57,180 bases of DNA from the IMG/VR virus record IMGVR_UViG_3300030107_003246, positions 1 through 57,180 of that record. One strand, written 5' to 3'. Within the stretch, counting starts at the first letter, position 1; each line of letters begins with the position of its first letter. The notes under the pieces are model-generated. The model made no database searches and was not told the origin of the DNA. It saw only the letters and a program-made list of their open reading frames with translations. A program made the position numbers and the translations under genes. Origin of the DNA: a virus. Of the stretch, positions 10,216 to 19,121 are shown piece after piece.

Positions 10216-10512
10216 ATGTCAAGCGATATGCATGAATCACCGTCAACTTATGATGAGTTTAAAAAGAAAGGGCATCCAGGTAAATTTTATGCTACTACAA
10301 CTGTAGCAGATGGAATGACTGCTTATACAGGTTCAAATTATGGGTGGAATGCTGCAATAGTAAAAACTCACGGTAGCGCAGTATTTCATTTATCAGGAGG
10401 TGGAACAATACCAGCTACAAATTTATCTGCAGGAGTAGTATATGAATTTTCTTTACAGAAAATAACTGATGCTTCTAGTGCTGTAATTTACCTTTTAAAA
10501 ACACAAGAGTAA
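10216..10512 (+). CDS. Hypothetical small beta-rich protein, probably structural
   Basis: This 98-aa protein has a ribosome binding site (AGGGAG) 8-9 nt before ATG. Composition is Gly/Ala/Thr/Ser-rich with alternating hydrophobic residues in the second half (VFHLSGGG, VYEFSLQKI, VIYLLKTQ), suggesting a small beta-sandwich. The same look is seen in the 108-aa protein at 26669-26995, and both resemble small virion-decoration or fibre-associated proteins. No membrane segment or catalytic motif is present. It sits between two membrane-type small genes and ends immediately before the next gene's leader. Confidence 0.5.
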   Translation: MSSDMHESPSTYDEFKKKGHPGKFYATTTVADGMTAYTGSNYGWNAAIVKTHGSAVFHLSGGGTIPATNLSAGVVYEFSLQKITDASSAVIYLLKTQE

Positions 10513-10524
10513 GTGAGGATTAGT

Positions 10525-10923
10525 ATGAAAGTATTAAAATATTTTTTAATATTCTTTTTTGCTTTATCAATGGCAGATGGGCAGGAAATACAAAAAGATG
10601 GAAAGACACCAAAGACATTTACTTATGATGAAGCATTAGAGATGTTAAAGGCTCGTGACGCACAATGGGAAGGCAAAATAGAAAAAGCTGATTCATTAAT
10701 TGCATCACAAAAAGTAGTGATTAGTGATTGTGAAAACTTAGTGGTAAAATTAGAAGAATCTGCTAATGTTGATTCATTATTAATTATTGCCAAAGATTCA
10801 CAGATTAAATTACTTAAAGCTCGTGACGAAGCTAATGAGAAAATGGTAAAGTTGATTGAAACAAAATGGTATGAAAATCAATATCTTTGGTTAGGCATTG
10901 GATTTATTTTAGGAAAAATATAA
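10525..10923 (+). CDS. Small protein with signal sequence, coiled coil and C-terminal hydrophobic segment
   Basis: A GTG 12 nt upstream (10513) is in frame, but the ATG at 10525 is preferred because it has GAGGA about 7 nt before it and begins a clear signal-like sequence (Lys-Val-Leu-Lys then FLIFFFALSMA). The 132-aa product has a helical, probably coiled-coil centre with two KARD repeats (about 30-115) and a C-terminal hydrophobic stretch (YLWLGIGFILG). A secreted or anchored N-terminus plus a C-terminal membrane helix recalls unimolecular spanins, but there is no lipobox Cys. A lysis or envelope role is only a guess. Its stop overlaps the terminase start (TAATG). Confidence 0.5.
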   Translation: MKVLKYFLIFFFALSMADGQEIQKDGKTPKTFTYDEALEMLKARDAQWEGKIEKADSLIASQKVVISDCENLVVKLEESANVDSLLIIAKDSQIKLLKARDEANEKMVKLIETKWYENQYLWLGIGFILGKI

Positions 10924-12500
10924 TGAAACCAAAGCAGCTAAAAGAGGTAATAAAAAGCGAATATAAAAAATGCGCTCAAGATCCTGCATACTTTATGAAA
11001 AAGTATTGTATGGTTCAGCATCCAATAAAAGGTAAAGTTCCTTTTCATCTTTGGGCTTATCAAGAAGAATCACTTAAAACTTTTGAAGAACATAGGTTTA
11101 ATATAATCTTAAAAGCACGACAGTTAGGTTTATCTACATTATCAGCCGGTTACTCCCTCTGGATGATGACATTTCATCAAGATAAAAATATCTTAGTAAT
11201 TGCAACTAAACAAGATACTGCCAAAAACTTAGTAACAAAAGTAAGAGTAATGCACGCCAATTTACCCTCTTGGCTAAAACAAAAATGTACAGAGGATAAT
11301 AAACTATCTTTACGATATAACAATGGTTCACAAATTAAAGCAGTCTCAAGCGGAGAAGATTCGGGTAGGTCAGAGGCTCTTTCATTATTAATTTTGGATG
11401 AGGCTGCTTTCATTGATAAGATTGAACCAATATGGGCTGCTGCTTCACAGACACTATCTACTGGTGGACAATGTATCGCTTTATCCACACCAAATGGTAT
11501 AGGTAATTGGTTTCATAAGACTTGGGTTGGTGCAGAAGATGGAACTAATGATTGGAACTTTATTAGATTACATTGGAACTTACATCCTGAAAGAGATGAT
11601 GAGTGGAGAGAAGAACAAAATAGACTATTAGGTCCTTCATTAGCTGCTCAAGAATGTGATTGTGACTTTCTAACTTCAGGACAAACTGTTATTGATGGTG
11701 TTATATTAGAAGAGTATAAACAAACACACGTTACAGAACCATTAGAAAAAAGAGGGGTGGATAGTAACCTTTGGATATGGCAACCAGCAAACTATACTAA
11801 AGATTATGTGTTAAGTGCTGATGTTAGTAGAGGTGATGGTTCAGATTATTCTGCATTTCATATTATGGAAATAGAAACAATGGAGCAAGTTGCAGAATAT
11901 AAGGGTAAAATATCAACAAAAGATTTTGGAAACCTATGTGTAAATACAGCAACAGAATATAACAATGCTTTATTAGTGGTTGAGAACAACAACATAGGTT
12001 GGGCTACACTACAACAATGTATTGATAGAGGTTATGAGAATTTATTTTACACAAGTAAAGATTTAAAGTATGTAGATACAGAACACCAAATGTCTAATAG
12101 ATATAGAGTATCGGATAGAAATATGGTGGCTGGATTTAGTATGACAATGAAAACAAGACCATTAGTTATTGCTAAATTAGAAGAATATTTCAGAGAAAAG
12201 TCAGTTATTGTCCGTTCAAATCGATTAATTGATGAGTTGTTTGTATTTATATATAACAACAATAAAGCTGAAGCTATGCAGGGCTATAACGATGATTTAG
12301 TAATGAGTTTTGCTCTTACTCTTTGGGTAAGAGATACTGCATTAAGACTTAGAAATGAGGGAATAGAGCTAACTAAAAGAACTTTAAGTGGTGTAGCATC
12401 GCAGATGTTGCCACAAACACCAACCAATAAAACGAATTCTTGGGAAATGGAAGTAGGACCCAATGGAGAAAAAGAATCGTTAGATTGGTTAATTAACTAA
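10923..12500 (+). CDS. Terminase large subunit (T4 gp17-like)
   Basis: This 525-aa DNA-packaging motor has ATPase and nuclease domains. The ATG at 10923 overlaps the previous stop (TAATG). An upstream in-frame start at 10887 would overlap the previous gene more deeply and is less likely. The ATPase has a Walker A variant KARQLGLST (residues 64-72), Walker B LLILDE (155-160) and coupling motif STP (188-190). The RNase H-like nuclease has Asp300 (SADVSRGDGSDYS), Glu354 (VVENN) and a late Asp pair (YNDDLVMSFAL). Length and motif order match T4-type headful terminases. No small subunit gene is obvious in the window. The portal gene follows after 10 nt. Confidence 0.95.
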   Translation: MKPKQLKEVIKSEYKKCAQDPAYFMKKYCMVQHPIKGKVPFHLWAYQEESLKTFEEHRFNIILKARQLGLSTLSAGYSLWMMTFHQDKNILVIATKQDTAKNLVTKVRVMHANLPSWLKQKCTEDNKLSLRYNNGSQIKAVSSGEDSGRSEALSLLILDEAAFIDKIEPIWAAASQTLSTGGQCIALSTPNGIGNWFHKTWVGAEDGTNDWNFIRLHWNLHPERDDEWREEQNRLLGPSLAAQECDCDFLTSGQTVIDGVILEEYKQTHVTEPLEKRGVDSNLWIWQPANYTKDYVLSADVSRGDGSDYSAFHIMEIETMEQVAEYKGKISTKDFGNLCVNTATEYNNALLVVENNNIGWATLQQCIDRGYENLFYTSKDLKYVDTEHQMSNRYRVSDRNMVAGFSMTMKTRPLVIAKLEEYFREKSVIVRSNRLIDELFVFIYNNNKAEAMQGYNDDLVMSFALTLWVRDTALRLRNEGIELTKRTLSGVASQMLPQTPTNKTNSWEMEVGPNGEKESLDWLIN

Positions 12501-12510
12501 GAGGCAAATT

Positions 12511-14316
12511 ATGGCACAACAAGATTTATTTTCAAGACTAAAACGATTGTTTTCAACAAATACCATCGTTAGAAATATAGGTGGTAAGAAATTAAAAATC
12601 GTAGATACAGGACAATTACAATCAAATGTTCAAACTAATTTAGTAGACAGATATACTAAGTTATATTCTAATATGCAACAATATGGTTACAACGACCAAT
12701 TATATGCACAACAATTACGATTAGGATTGTTTAGGGATTACGAATCTATGGATAGTGATTCTATCATCGCTTCTGCTTTAGATATTTATTCAGATGAATC
12801 AACAATGAAAAATGAATATGGTAAAGTATTAGATATTAAAACAGACAATGACCAAATTTATGATGTTTTACATAATCTCTTTTATGATATTATTAATATA
12901 GAATTTAATCTATGGCCTTGGATTCGTAATATGAATAAGTATGGTGATTTCTTTTTACAATTAGAAGTTGCTGAAAATTATGGTATAACAAATGTTACAC
13001 CAATGTCCGCTTATGATGTAGCTCGTTTAGAAGGGCACGATCCTAATAATCCATCTTTGGTACAATTTCAATTAACACCACAAGGTGATGCTAGTAGACA
13101 CTCAGCTAAACAACAAGACCCAAAGACATTTGAGAATTATGAAGTAGCTCACTTCAGACTTTTATCAGATTCTAATTATGTTCCATATGGTAGGTCACAA
13201 TTAGAGGGTGGTAGAAAAGTGTGGAAACAATTAACTCTTATGGAAGATGCTATGTTGATACATCGTATAATGAGAGCGCCAGAAAAGAGAGTATTTAAAT
13301 TAGACATTGGTAATATACCGCCAGCTGAAGTTGATAATTATATGCAACAGGTAGTTAATAAAATGAAGAAGGCTCCTGTTATTGATGAAAAAACAGGTGA
13401 TTACAATCTTCGTTATAATATCCAAAACCTTACAGAAGATTTCTTTTTACCTGTAAGAGGTGGAGATAGTGGAACTTCCATTGATAGTTTGGCTGGATTA
13501 ACTTACGAGGCAGTTGAAGATATTGAATATTTAAAAAATAAATTATTGGCATCTCTAAGAGTTCCAAAGGCTTTCTTAGGATATGAAGAGGGATTGGGTT
13601 CTAAAGCTACATTAGCAGCTGAGGATGTTCGATTTGCCAGAACAATTGAAAGAATACAGAGAATTGTAGTTAGTGAATTGACTAAGATTGCTGTAGTTCA
13701 TTTGTATTCTCAGGGATTTAGAGATCAAGAGCTTGTAAATTTTGATTTAGGTTTGACAAATCCATCTACAATATATGAACAGGAAAAAATTGAGTTGTGG
13801 AATAATAAAGCCTCACTTGCTGATTCTATGTTGAGAGATGGTTTAGTATCATCTGAATGGATTTACAAAAATGTATTTGGTTTTACCGATGAACAAATTA
13901 AAGAAAATGATGACCAAATAATTTTTGATTTTAAAAATAAATTTAGAAGGCAACAAATTGAAGCTGAGGGTAATGATCCTGCTAAAAGTGGTGAGTCACA
14001 AGGAACACCATCTGATTTAGCGATGGGTAGAACAGGTCATGAGTTAGAAGATGAGGGTGGTTCAGAAAGAGGTGGACAACCTGGCGCTGGACGACCTAAA
14101 GAAGCTAATAAATATACTAAGGATAGTGGTGCGAGAGGTAGAGATCCTTTAGGAGCTCACGATAAAAAGATGGCTTATGGTGGAGTAGCTACTAAACATT
14201 ATGAAAATTTGTTTAAACATTTGGGAAGTAATGCAAAAACACTACTTTCAGAAGCAAGTGAGGTAGAAGATGAATATAAAGATGAAGTATCTTCCCTCAA
14301 TACTAAGAAAAATTAA
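12511..14316 (+). CDS. Portal vertex protein (T4 gp20-like)
   Basis: This 601-aa protein, with GAGG about 8 nt before ATG, lies directly after the terminase as in many tailed phages. Typical T4-type portal features are present: YSDESTMKNEYG early, MEDAMLIHRIMRAPEKRVF near residue 245-265, a long wing/stem segment and LLASLRVPKAFLGYEEG with the following TLAAEDVRFARTIERIQR, which is the stem/crown helical region. The C-terminal about 110 residues are Gly/Gln/Glu-rich and probably disordered. The protein forms the dodecameric ring through which DNA is packaged and to which the neck is attached. Confidence 0.93.
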   Translation: MAQQDLFSRLKRLFSTNTIVRNIGGKKLKIVDTGQLQSNVQTNLVDRYTKLYSNMQQYGYNDQLYAQQLRLGLFRDYESMDSDSIIASALDIYSDESTMKNEYGKVLDIKTDNDQIYDVLHNLFYDIINIEFNLWPWIRNMNKYGDFFLQLEVAENYGITNVTPMSAYDVARLEGHDPNNPSLVQFQLTPQGDASRHSAKQQDPKTFENYEVAHFRLLSDSNYVPYGRSQLEGGRKVWKQLTLMEDAMLIHRIMRAPEKRVFKLDIGNIPPAEVDNYMQQVVNKMKKAPVIDEKTGDYNLRYNIQNLTEDFFLPVRGGDSGTSIDSLAGLTYEAVEDIEYLKNKLLASLRVPKAFLGYEEGLGSKATLAAEDVRFARTIERIQRIVVSELTKIAVVHLYSQGFRDQELVNFDLGLTNPSTIYEQEKIELWNNKASLADSMLRDGLVSSEWIYKNVFGFTDEQIKENDDQIIFDFKNKFRRQQIEAEGNDPAKSGESQGTPSDLAMGRTGHELEDEGGSERGGQPGAGRPKEANKYTKDSGARGRDPLGAHDKKMAYGGVATKHYENLFKHLGSNAKTLLSEASEVEDEYKDEVSSLNTKKN

Positions 14317-14323
14317 TTAATCA

Positions 14324-14336
14324 TATATTTATATAT
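14324..14336 (+). promoter_or_regulatory. Putative late promoter element (TATATTTATATAT)
   Basis: The element lies in the gap after the portal gene, 30 nt before the ATG at 14367. It is identical in its 13-nt core to the copies at 5542 and 50702. It probably starts transcription of the head-assembly genes. Confidence 0.5.
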
Positions 14337-14366
14337 GAAGAATTGTATAAATGATTGGAGTTCAAT

Positions 14367-15221
14367 ATGAGTTCAAAAACAAAACACTCAAAAATTCGTA
14401 ATACCGGAATTTTATTTGAGTTACTAACTAGACAGATTACGGTTGATGTGTTAAATAACGATAAGAAAGGTTCAGCAGCTAACATATTAAAAGAATTTTT
14501 TAATAAAAATACTCAATTGGGAAAAGAATATGAATTATATAGAGTATTGACTGTTGAAAACTATAAATCAGAAACAAAAGCCAATCATTTAGTAGATGCT
14601 GTGATAAAGGCTAGACAAAAATTAAATGAAAGTTCTTTAAAAAGAGAAAAATATAATTTAATTAAAGAAGTTCGTTCAAATTATGACATAAATGATTTTT
14701 TTATGGCAAGAATTCCAAATTATAAAGTCAATGCTTCAATCTATAAGTTGTTTTCTATAAAAGAACCTACAAATCCTAAAGTAGAAACAGAAAGTCGTTT
14801 TACAATTATAGAAAATATAACTAGAAAGTCAATTTCAGCCAAAAAGAAAGAAGATGTAGTGGTTGAGGGATACAAAAAGCAAGAAAAAGATTTAAGATTA
14901 CTTGCATATGGCATTTTAGTTGAAAAATTTAACAAAAAATATAGTACTCTTAGTAAAACTCAAAGAAATTTACTAAAAGAGTATATAAATAACATTTCTA
15001 ATACAAATTCTCTTAAAGAGTTTATTGAAACCGAAACAATTAAGGTAAAAAAAGAACTCCAATCACATTTACCTAAAGTTTCAGACAAAGTTACAAAGAT
15101 TAAGCTAAAAGAAGCTATAAATCAAGCAGAAACTCTTATGAAAGGTAGAATAGTTGAGGATAAGCAAGTAGTTACACTAATGAGGTATTATCAATTAGTT
15201 AAGGAGCTAAAGAATGTCTAA
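14367..15221 (+). CDS. Hypothetical helical protein of the head module
   Basis: This 284-aa protein starts at ATG 14367. A TTG at 14355 is in frame, but TTGGAG there serves better as the ribosome binding site. The sequence is strongly helical and Lys/Glu-rich, with a conserved-looking N-terminus (KHSKIRNTGILFELLTRQI) and no catalytic or membrane motif. It occupies the place between portal and prohead protease that T4 uses for the small core proteins gp67/gp68, so a role in prohead core or portal assembly is possible, but no similarity to those is visible. It overlaps the next gene by 8 nt. Confidence 0.6.
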   Translation: MSSKTKHSKIRNTGILFELLTRQITVDVLNNDKKGSAANILKEFFNKNTQLGKEYELYRVLTVENYKSETKANHLVDAVIKARQKLNESSLKREKYNLIKEVRSNYDINDFFMARIPNYKVNASIYKLFSIKEPTNPKVETESRFTIIENITRKSISAKKKEDVVVEGYKKQEKDLRLLAYGILVEKFNKKYSTLSKTQRNLLKEYINNISNTNSLKEFIETETIKVKKELQSHLPKVSDKVTKIKLKEAINQAETLMKGRIVEDKQVVTLMRYYQLVKELKNV

Positions 15222-15642
15222 AATGGACAAACTCAAAGAAATTATTCGTGAGTTAATTAGAAAAGAACTTTCGGAAGCATCTGTAACTGGTGATATAGCT
15301 GGCTATCAAACGCCGTACGCTTTTACTGGCAAATCTGCTAAAGGTAAGAAAAAGAAAAAGAAAATTTCTACCAATTCAACAGGATATAATGTAGTAAAAG
15401 AGGGAAAGTATCACGATTATAGAAATGATGAAAGTTTAACACCAAAACAAAAGATTGGTCGTTCAATGAGAGAGATTAGGGATTCTCTTAATGAATTAAA
15501 TAAATTAGTAAAGATGAATGTTCGTCTTAAAAATGAATTGAATGTCGATTCAAGGTCATATTGGAAAAATACCCATAAGGCTTTAAACAAAATAAGTGAG
15601 AGGTTAGTAAAACTAGCAAACAAAGTTGGTCAGTTACAGTAG
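15214..15642 (+). CDS. Hypothetical head-module protein
   Basis: This 142-aa basic protein has a strong AAGGAG ribosome binding site inside the end of the preceding gene. The N-terminus is an amphipathic helix (DKLKEIIRELIRKELSEAS) ending in L-S-E at residues 19-21, which matches the (L/I)xE site cut by T4-type prohead proteases. A Lys run (residues 43-50) follows, then a helical C-terminal half (about 80-142) likely to form a coiled coil. It may be an internal or core head protein. No known family was recognised. Confidence 0.55.
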   Translation: MSKMDKLKEIIRELIRKELSEASVTGDIAGYQTPYAFTGKSAKGKKKKKKISTNSTGYNVVKEGKYHDYRNDESLTPKQKIGRSMREIRDSLNELNKLVKMNVRLKNELNVDSRSYWKNTHKALNKISERLVKLANKVGQLQ

Positions 15643-15649
15643 GTTCACT

Positions 15650-15835
15650 ATGGCGTTTGAGGATAAGAAGAAGTCCTATATGGACACTCTTTTTAGTATT
15701 TCAACTCTGTTAAAGAGATGGCAGGTAGAGATACAGAAAAAAGATGTAGATAAGAATTATATGTTAAGGAGACTTGGCCAATGGATAGAACAATTGGAAA
15801 GTCTTAGACACGAAATAATGATGGAGAAAGACTAA
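15650..15835 (+). CDS. Small helical hypothetical protein
   Basis: This 61-aa protein starts at ATG 15650, 7 nt after the previous stop. An earlier in-frame start at 15626 would overlap the upstream gene and lacks support. The protein is a single charged helical hairpin candidate (STLLKRWQVEIQKKD and LRRLGQWIEQLESLRHEIM). The ribosome binding site is weak, so coupling to the upstream gene is likely. It overlaps the next start by one base (TAATG). It could be a T4 gp67-sized core protein, but this is only by size and place. Confidence 0.5.
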   Translation: MAFEDKKKSYMDTLFSISTLLKRWQVEIQKKDVDKNYMLRRLGQWIEQLESLRHEIMMEKD

Positions 15836-16698
15836 TGATTTCACTATTAGAAATTGCAACAAATATGAATGAGGCTGATGTCGATGATGATAAAATCGTC
15901 AAGTATAAAGACAAAGAGGGTGAGTCTCAAGAAATGACTGCTGGTGCTGCTAAAAAGCAACCAGATGACCATCCAGCAAAAGTTGCTTATAATAAAATGT
16001 CAGGTGATGATGGCGATGATAGTGAAAAGGATTCTGGTGGTAAATTAGGTAGTGGTGATTTTGATAGAGATAGTGATGATGATGCCAAACCTGATACAGA
16101 TGATGGTGATGCTGACGATGATGCTGGAGATGACGATACTGATGTGTCTAAAATAGATCCTGAAATGTTAGCCGATGTAGGAGATATTGAAAGTGGTACT
16201 GATTTAGATAGATTTATAAATGATAATGGTGATAAATTATCAGACCAACAAGAAGATGATTTGTATAAAGTTCAAGAAAAATTAGATGATGATAGTATAT
16301 CTTCATTAGCAGCAAAAAATGAAATTAAAGGAATTTTATATCACGGTAGTAAAACTAATGCTACTCAGATTTCTGATGATAATTATGGTATGATTGATGC
16401 AGGTGATATACAAAAAACAATAATGGATGATCCTGAAATATCAAAAATATTAGGCGATGAAGATGATGTATATTTTGATGGGGATGAATTAGTTAGTTCA
16501 AAATATGATGATGAAACAGTTACAAGAGTTACTGGTTTTATGACTATCGGAGATTTAAAAAAGAAAATTAAAGATTTTGCAAAAACTAAAAAAGAATCAG
16601 TTAGAGTAATCAACGGAAAAAAATATAAAGCAGTAAAAGAATCAAAGAACCATCCTCTAAAACAAATTTATGACAGAACATTTAGGAGCTTAAAATGA
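15835..16698 (+). CDS. Acidic hypothetical protein of prohead core region
   Basis: This 287-aa protein begins MISLLEIATNMNEA, a short amphipathic helix that may be a capsid-targeting segment. Residues 15-110 are an extremely Asp-rich, presumably disordered stretch (many DDGD repeats). Residues 115-250 are a more ordered acidic helical part, and the C-terminal 40 residues are basic (KKESVRVINGKKYKAVKES). An acidic core with a basic tail is common in scaffolding or internal head proteins of T4-like phages. Its end overlaps the protease start by 4 nt. The function is unproven. Confidence 0.55.
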   Translation: MISLLEIATNMNEADVDDDKIVKYKDKEGESQEMTAGAAKKQPDDHPAKVAYNKMSGDDGDDSEKDSGGKLGSGDFDRDSDDDAKPDTDDGDADDDAGDDDTDVSKIDPEMLADVGDIESGTDLDRFINDNGDKLSDQQEDDLYKVQEKLDDDSISSLAAKNEIKGILYHGSKTNATQISDDNYGMIDAGDIQKTIMDDPEISKILGDEDDVYFDGDELVSSKYDDETVTRVTGFMTIGDLKKKIKDFAKTKKESVRVINGKKYKAVKESKNHPLKQIYDRTFRSLK

Positions 16699-17294
16699 GA
16701 CAATTAATAGTAGATTACTTACCATTTGAAATACAAGCCGATCAAATCAATGAGGCTATGAAAGAAAACAACGGAAAGCTCGTTGTTAAAGGTGTTCTTC
16801 AAAGAGCAGACACCAAAAATCAAAATGGTAGAGTATATCCAAAAGAAATTTTAGTAAGAGAAGCGAAGAAGTATTCTGCTAATTTCGTAAAACAAAAAAG
16901 AGCTATGGGTGAATTAGACCATCCTGAATCATCTGTTGTTAATTTACAGAATGTATCTCATAATGTAACAGATATGAATTTTAATGGAGATGATTTAGTT
17001 GGTACAGTAGAAGTCTTAACTACACCAAGTGGAAACATTTTAAGAGAATTATTTAAGAATGGTATTAAGTTAGGTATATCTTCTCGTGGTATGGGTTCTG
17101 TTGAAACTATGAATGAAAATGGTGCACAAGAGGTGCAAGATGATTTTGAATTAATTGCTTTTGACTTCGTTTCTAATCCATCTACGCATGGTGCTTTTCT
17201 TCATCCAATGAATGAGAGTGTGGAAAATATTGCTGTCCGTGATACTAAGTATGGTAGAGTCGAAGCAGTAATTAATGATATAATGAGAGGCTAA
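16695..17294 (+). CDS. Prohead core protease (T4 gp21-like, S80 family)
   Basis: This 199-aa serine protease matures the capsid by cutting after (L/I)-x-E sites. The family pattern is visible: an N-terminal KGVLQRADTKNQNGRVYPKEIL segment, the likely catalytic His76 in GELDHPE, the likely nucleophile Ser in GISSRGMGS (residues 128-135), and FDFVSNPS (157-163), the site expected to supply the acidic partner. Its own I-N-E at residues 18-20 could be an autocleavage site. The gene lies between core-type proteins and the scaffold, the T4 order, and overlaps the preceding gene by ATGA. Confidence 0.93.
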   Translation: MRQLIVDYLPFEIQADQINEAMKENNGKLVVKGVLQRADTKNQNGRVYPKEILVREAKKYSANFVKQKRAMGELDHPESSVVNLQNVSHNVTDMNFNGDDLVGTVEVLTTPSGNILRELFKNGIKLGISSRGMGSVETMNENGAQEVQDDFELIAFDFVSNPSTHGAFLHPMNESVENIAVRDTKYGRVEAVINDIMRG

Positions 17295-18434
17295 ATGCCA
17301 GCTAAATCCAAACAACAACAAAAGTTTATGGGTATAGTTAGGGCGATACAAAAGGGTGAAGCGCCCGCTGGAAAATTTTCAAAAGCAGCTCAGAAAGCTG
17401 CTAAGTCTATGAAGAAAGGTAGTGTAAGGAAGTATGCTAAAACAAAGCACGATGACTTACCAAAAAAAGTAAAGGAAGAAAAGAAAAGGGATTACAAAGC
17501 TGAGTATAAGAAATTTCAATCTTCTACGAAAGCTAAGAAATACAGAGCTGAATTAAATAAGTATAATCGTAAGAAAGGTACTTATGGAAATGGTGATGGT
17601 AAAGACGCATCACATAAGGGAGGAAAGATAGTGGGATTTGAATCACAATCTAAAAACAGAGGAAGAGCTGAAAAAAGTCGATTGAAGAAAGAGGCTGTCA
17701 TTACCGAAAATCCTGCAGTTATAGCTACAGCAGCTAGAATGGCAATACAAAACGCACAAGGTAAAAAAGTATCTGTAAATACTGCACGCCAAACATCTTA
17801 TGCTAAGAAAGATCCTTCTGCTCATAAAAAAGCTAAAAGTATTTTTCAAAGAATTAAAGACAAATTTAAGAAAAAAGATAAGCCAGCTCCGAAAAAACAA
17901 TCTAAATCAGATGTAGATTTTTACAAAAGACAATACACAGGTGAATCCGTAGTTGAAAAAGTAACATATCACGATGGTGGTAGAACTGTTGGTATAGATG
18001 TTAGAGATTTATATAATTATCTGTTGGCTTTAAAGAAAGCCAATCCTGCTAAATTTAAAAAAGATATGCAAAATAGACATATTAAAGCTATATTTAAAAG
18101 ATATTCTAAAGGTGGAGAAATGTATCAAGAAGGTTTTGGTGGGGAATTAAAAGGAAAAGCTAAACAAAAATTTGAAAAAGCAAGAAAAGAAAATGCTGAA
18201 GTATTGGGATATAAACTTACTGGCAAAAGTGATATAAATGAAGTTAATATAAAAGATATACAATCAGTTCTTAAAAAAAAACAAGCCAAAAAGATTAATG
18301 GTATGTATATGGATATGACAACTGCTAATGCTATTATGACAGTTTATAAAGCACTTAACAAATCTAATCAAAAAAAATTCACTAAATTACCATTAAGGAA
18401 AATGGTAGATGTAACTTGGAAGTTAGTAAAGTGA
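17295..18434 (+). CDS. Basic head-module protein with DUF3008-like N-terminus
   Basis: This 379-aa very basic protein begins MPAKSKQQQKFMGIVRAIQKG, resembling the DUF3008 family found in many marine phages. Lys/Arg/Ala-rich, likely DNA-binding or disordered sequence fills residues 20-210. Another distinct segment, residues 315-379 (VLKKKQAKKINGMYMDMT...), looks like a small helical domain. An I-T-E (AVITENPAV) near residue 137 matches the prohead protease consensus, so an internal head protein bound to DNA is plausible. ATG follows the protease stop directly. The function is not established. Confidence 0.6.
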   Translation: MPAKSKQQQKFMGIVRAIQKGEAPAGKFSKAAQKAAKSMKKGSVRKYAKTKHDDLPKKVKEEKKRDYKAEYKKFQSSTKAKKYRAELNKYNRKKGTYGNGDGKDASHKGGKIVGFESQSKNRGRAEKSRLKKEAVITENPAVIATAARMAIQNAQGKKVSVNTARQTSYAKKDPSAHKKAKSIFQRIKDKFKKKDKPAPKKQSKSDVDFYKRQYTGESVVEKVTYHDGGRTVGIDVRDLYNYLLALKKANPAKFKKDMQNRHIKAIFKRYSKGGEMYQEGFGGELKGKAKQKFEKARKENAEVLGYKLTGKSDINEVNIKDIQSVLKKKQAKKINGMYMDMTTANAIMTVYKALNKSNQKKFTKLPLRKMVDVTWKLVK

Positions 18435-18454
18435 TAAGAAAAATTAATAAATTA

Positions 18455-18466
18455 GATATTTATATC
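18455..18466 (+). promoter_or_regulatory. Putative late promoter element (GATATTTATATC)
   Basis: The element sits in the 46-nt gap before the 210-aa gene, 14 nt from its ATG and just before the AAGGAG ribosome binding site. It belongs to the ATATTTATAT family seen twelve times in the window. Confidence 0.45.
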
Positions 18467-18480
18467 TAAGGAGAAAAACT

Positions 18481-19113
18481 ATGTCAAATATTAAACTAAA
18501 AGATTTATTGAATGAAGTGGGATTGAGTGGAGTAGTTTCACGAAGTCCGTGGGCTAAAAACGAAGAAAAAAAACCACAAATAAATGTAAAAGAATTAGTT
18601 AATTCTATTAACAATTATAGTTCTTTAGGTGAAAATATTTATGGTAATGGCAATTTAAAACAAGTAGCAGAAACACTTTCAAAAATGGCTGAGGGTGCTG
18701 CACAACATACACTTTCTGAAACAGAAGATATGTTTGACAAAGTTACTGTTAGTCGTAATATGAAAGAACTCACAGGTTTATCTAAACAATTTGGCAAAGT
18801 AGCTATGGAAGCTAACTCTCTTCAAGAAAGAATGACAGGTCTTTATGAGGATATGGGAAATATTTTAGGAAGATATTATAAGATAAACGAAAAGCACGTT
18901 CGAGGTCACGATGACGATGATAGAGATATGAGAGATGATATGGATGAAGCTGATAAAATGATGTTCAGAGAAGAAGATGATTATAAGGCATTCTTTAAAA
19001 AAGCTATGAAAAAATTTAATGTATCTGATATTGAAGATATGAATGATGAAGAGAAAAAAGACTTCTTCAATTATGTAGATAGAAATTATAAGGCGAAAAA
19101 AGAAACAGATTAG
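18481..19113 (+). CDS. Hypothetical head-module protein, acidic C-terminus
   Basis: This 210-aa protein has AAGGAG 8-9 nt before ATG. The N-terminal segment IKLKDLLNEVG ends in L-N-E (residues 10-12), matching the T4-type prohead protease site, so this may be a processed internal or core protein. The centre is helical (residues 40-140). An Asp/Arg-rich acidic stretch follows (about 140-160), then a charged helical C-terminus. It has no enzymatic motif. It is followed 8 nt later by the bS21 gene and probably shares its transcript. Confidence 0.55.
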   Translation: MSNIKLKDLLNEVGLSGVVSRSPWAKNEEKKPQINVKELVNSINNYSSLGENIYGNGNLKQVAETLSKMAEGAAQHTLSETEDMFDKVTVSRNMKELTGLSKQFGKVAMEANSLQERMTGLYEDMGNILGRYYKINEKHVRGHDDDDRDMRDDMDEADKMMFREEDDYKAFFKKAMKKFNVSDIEDMNDEEKKDFFNYVDRNYKAKKETD

Positions 19114-19121
19114 AGGTAAAT

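Noticed and set aside
10887-10922. Upstream in-frame start for the terminase.
   Set aside because: It would overlap the previous gene by 37 nt; the ATG at 10923 gives the usual TAATG coupling and a normal N-terminus.
12241-12258. Late-promoter-like match inside the terminase gene.
   Set aside because: It encodes part of a conserved segment (FVFIYNNN) and is not followed by a gene start; treated as a chance match in AT-rich DNA.
14355-14366. TTG start for the 284-aa head-module protein.
   Set aside because: TTGGAG at this place serves as the ribosome binding site for ATG 14367.
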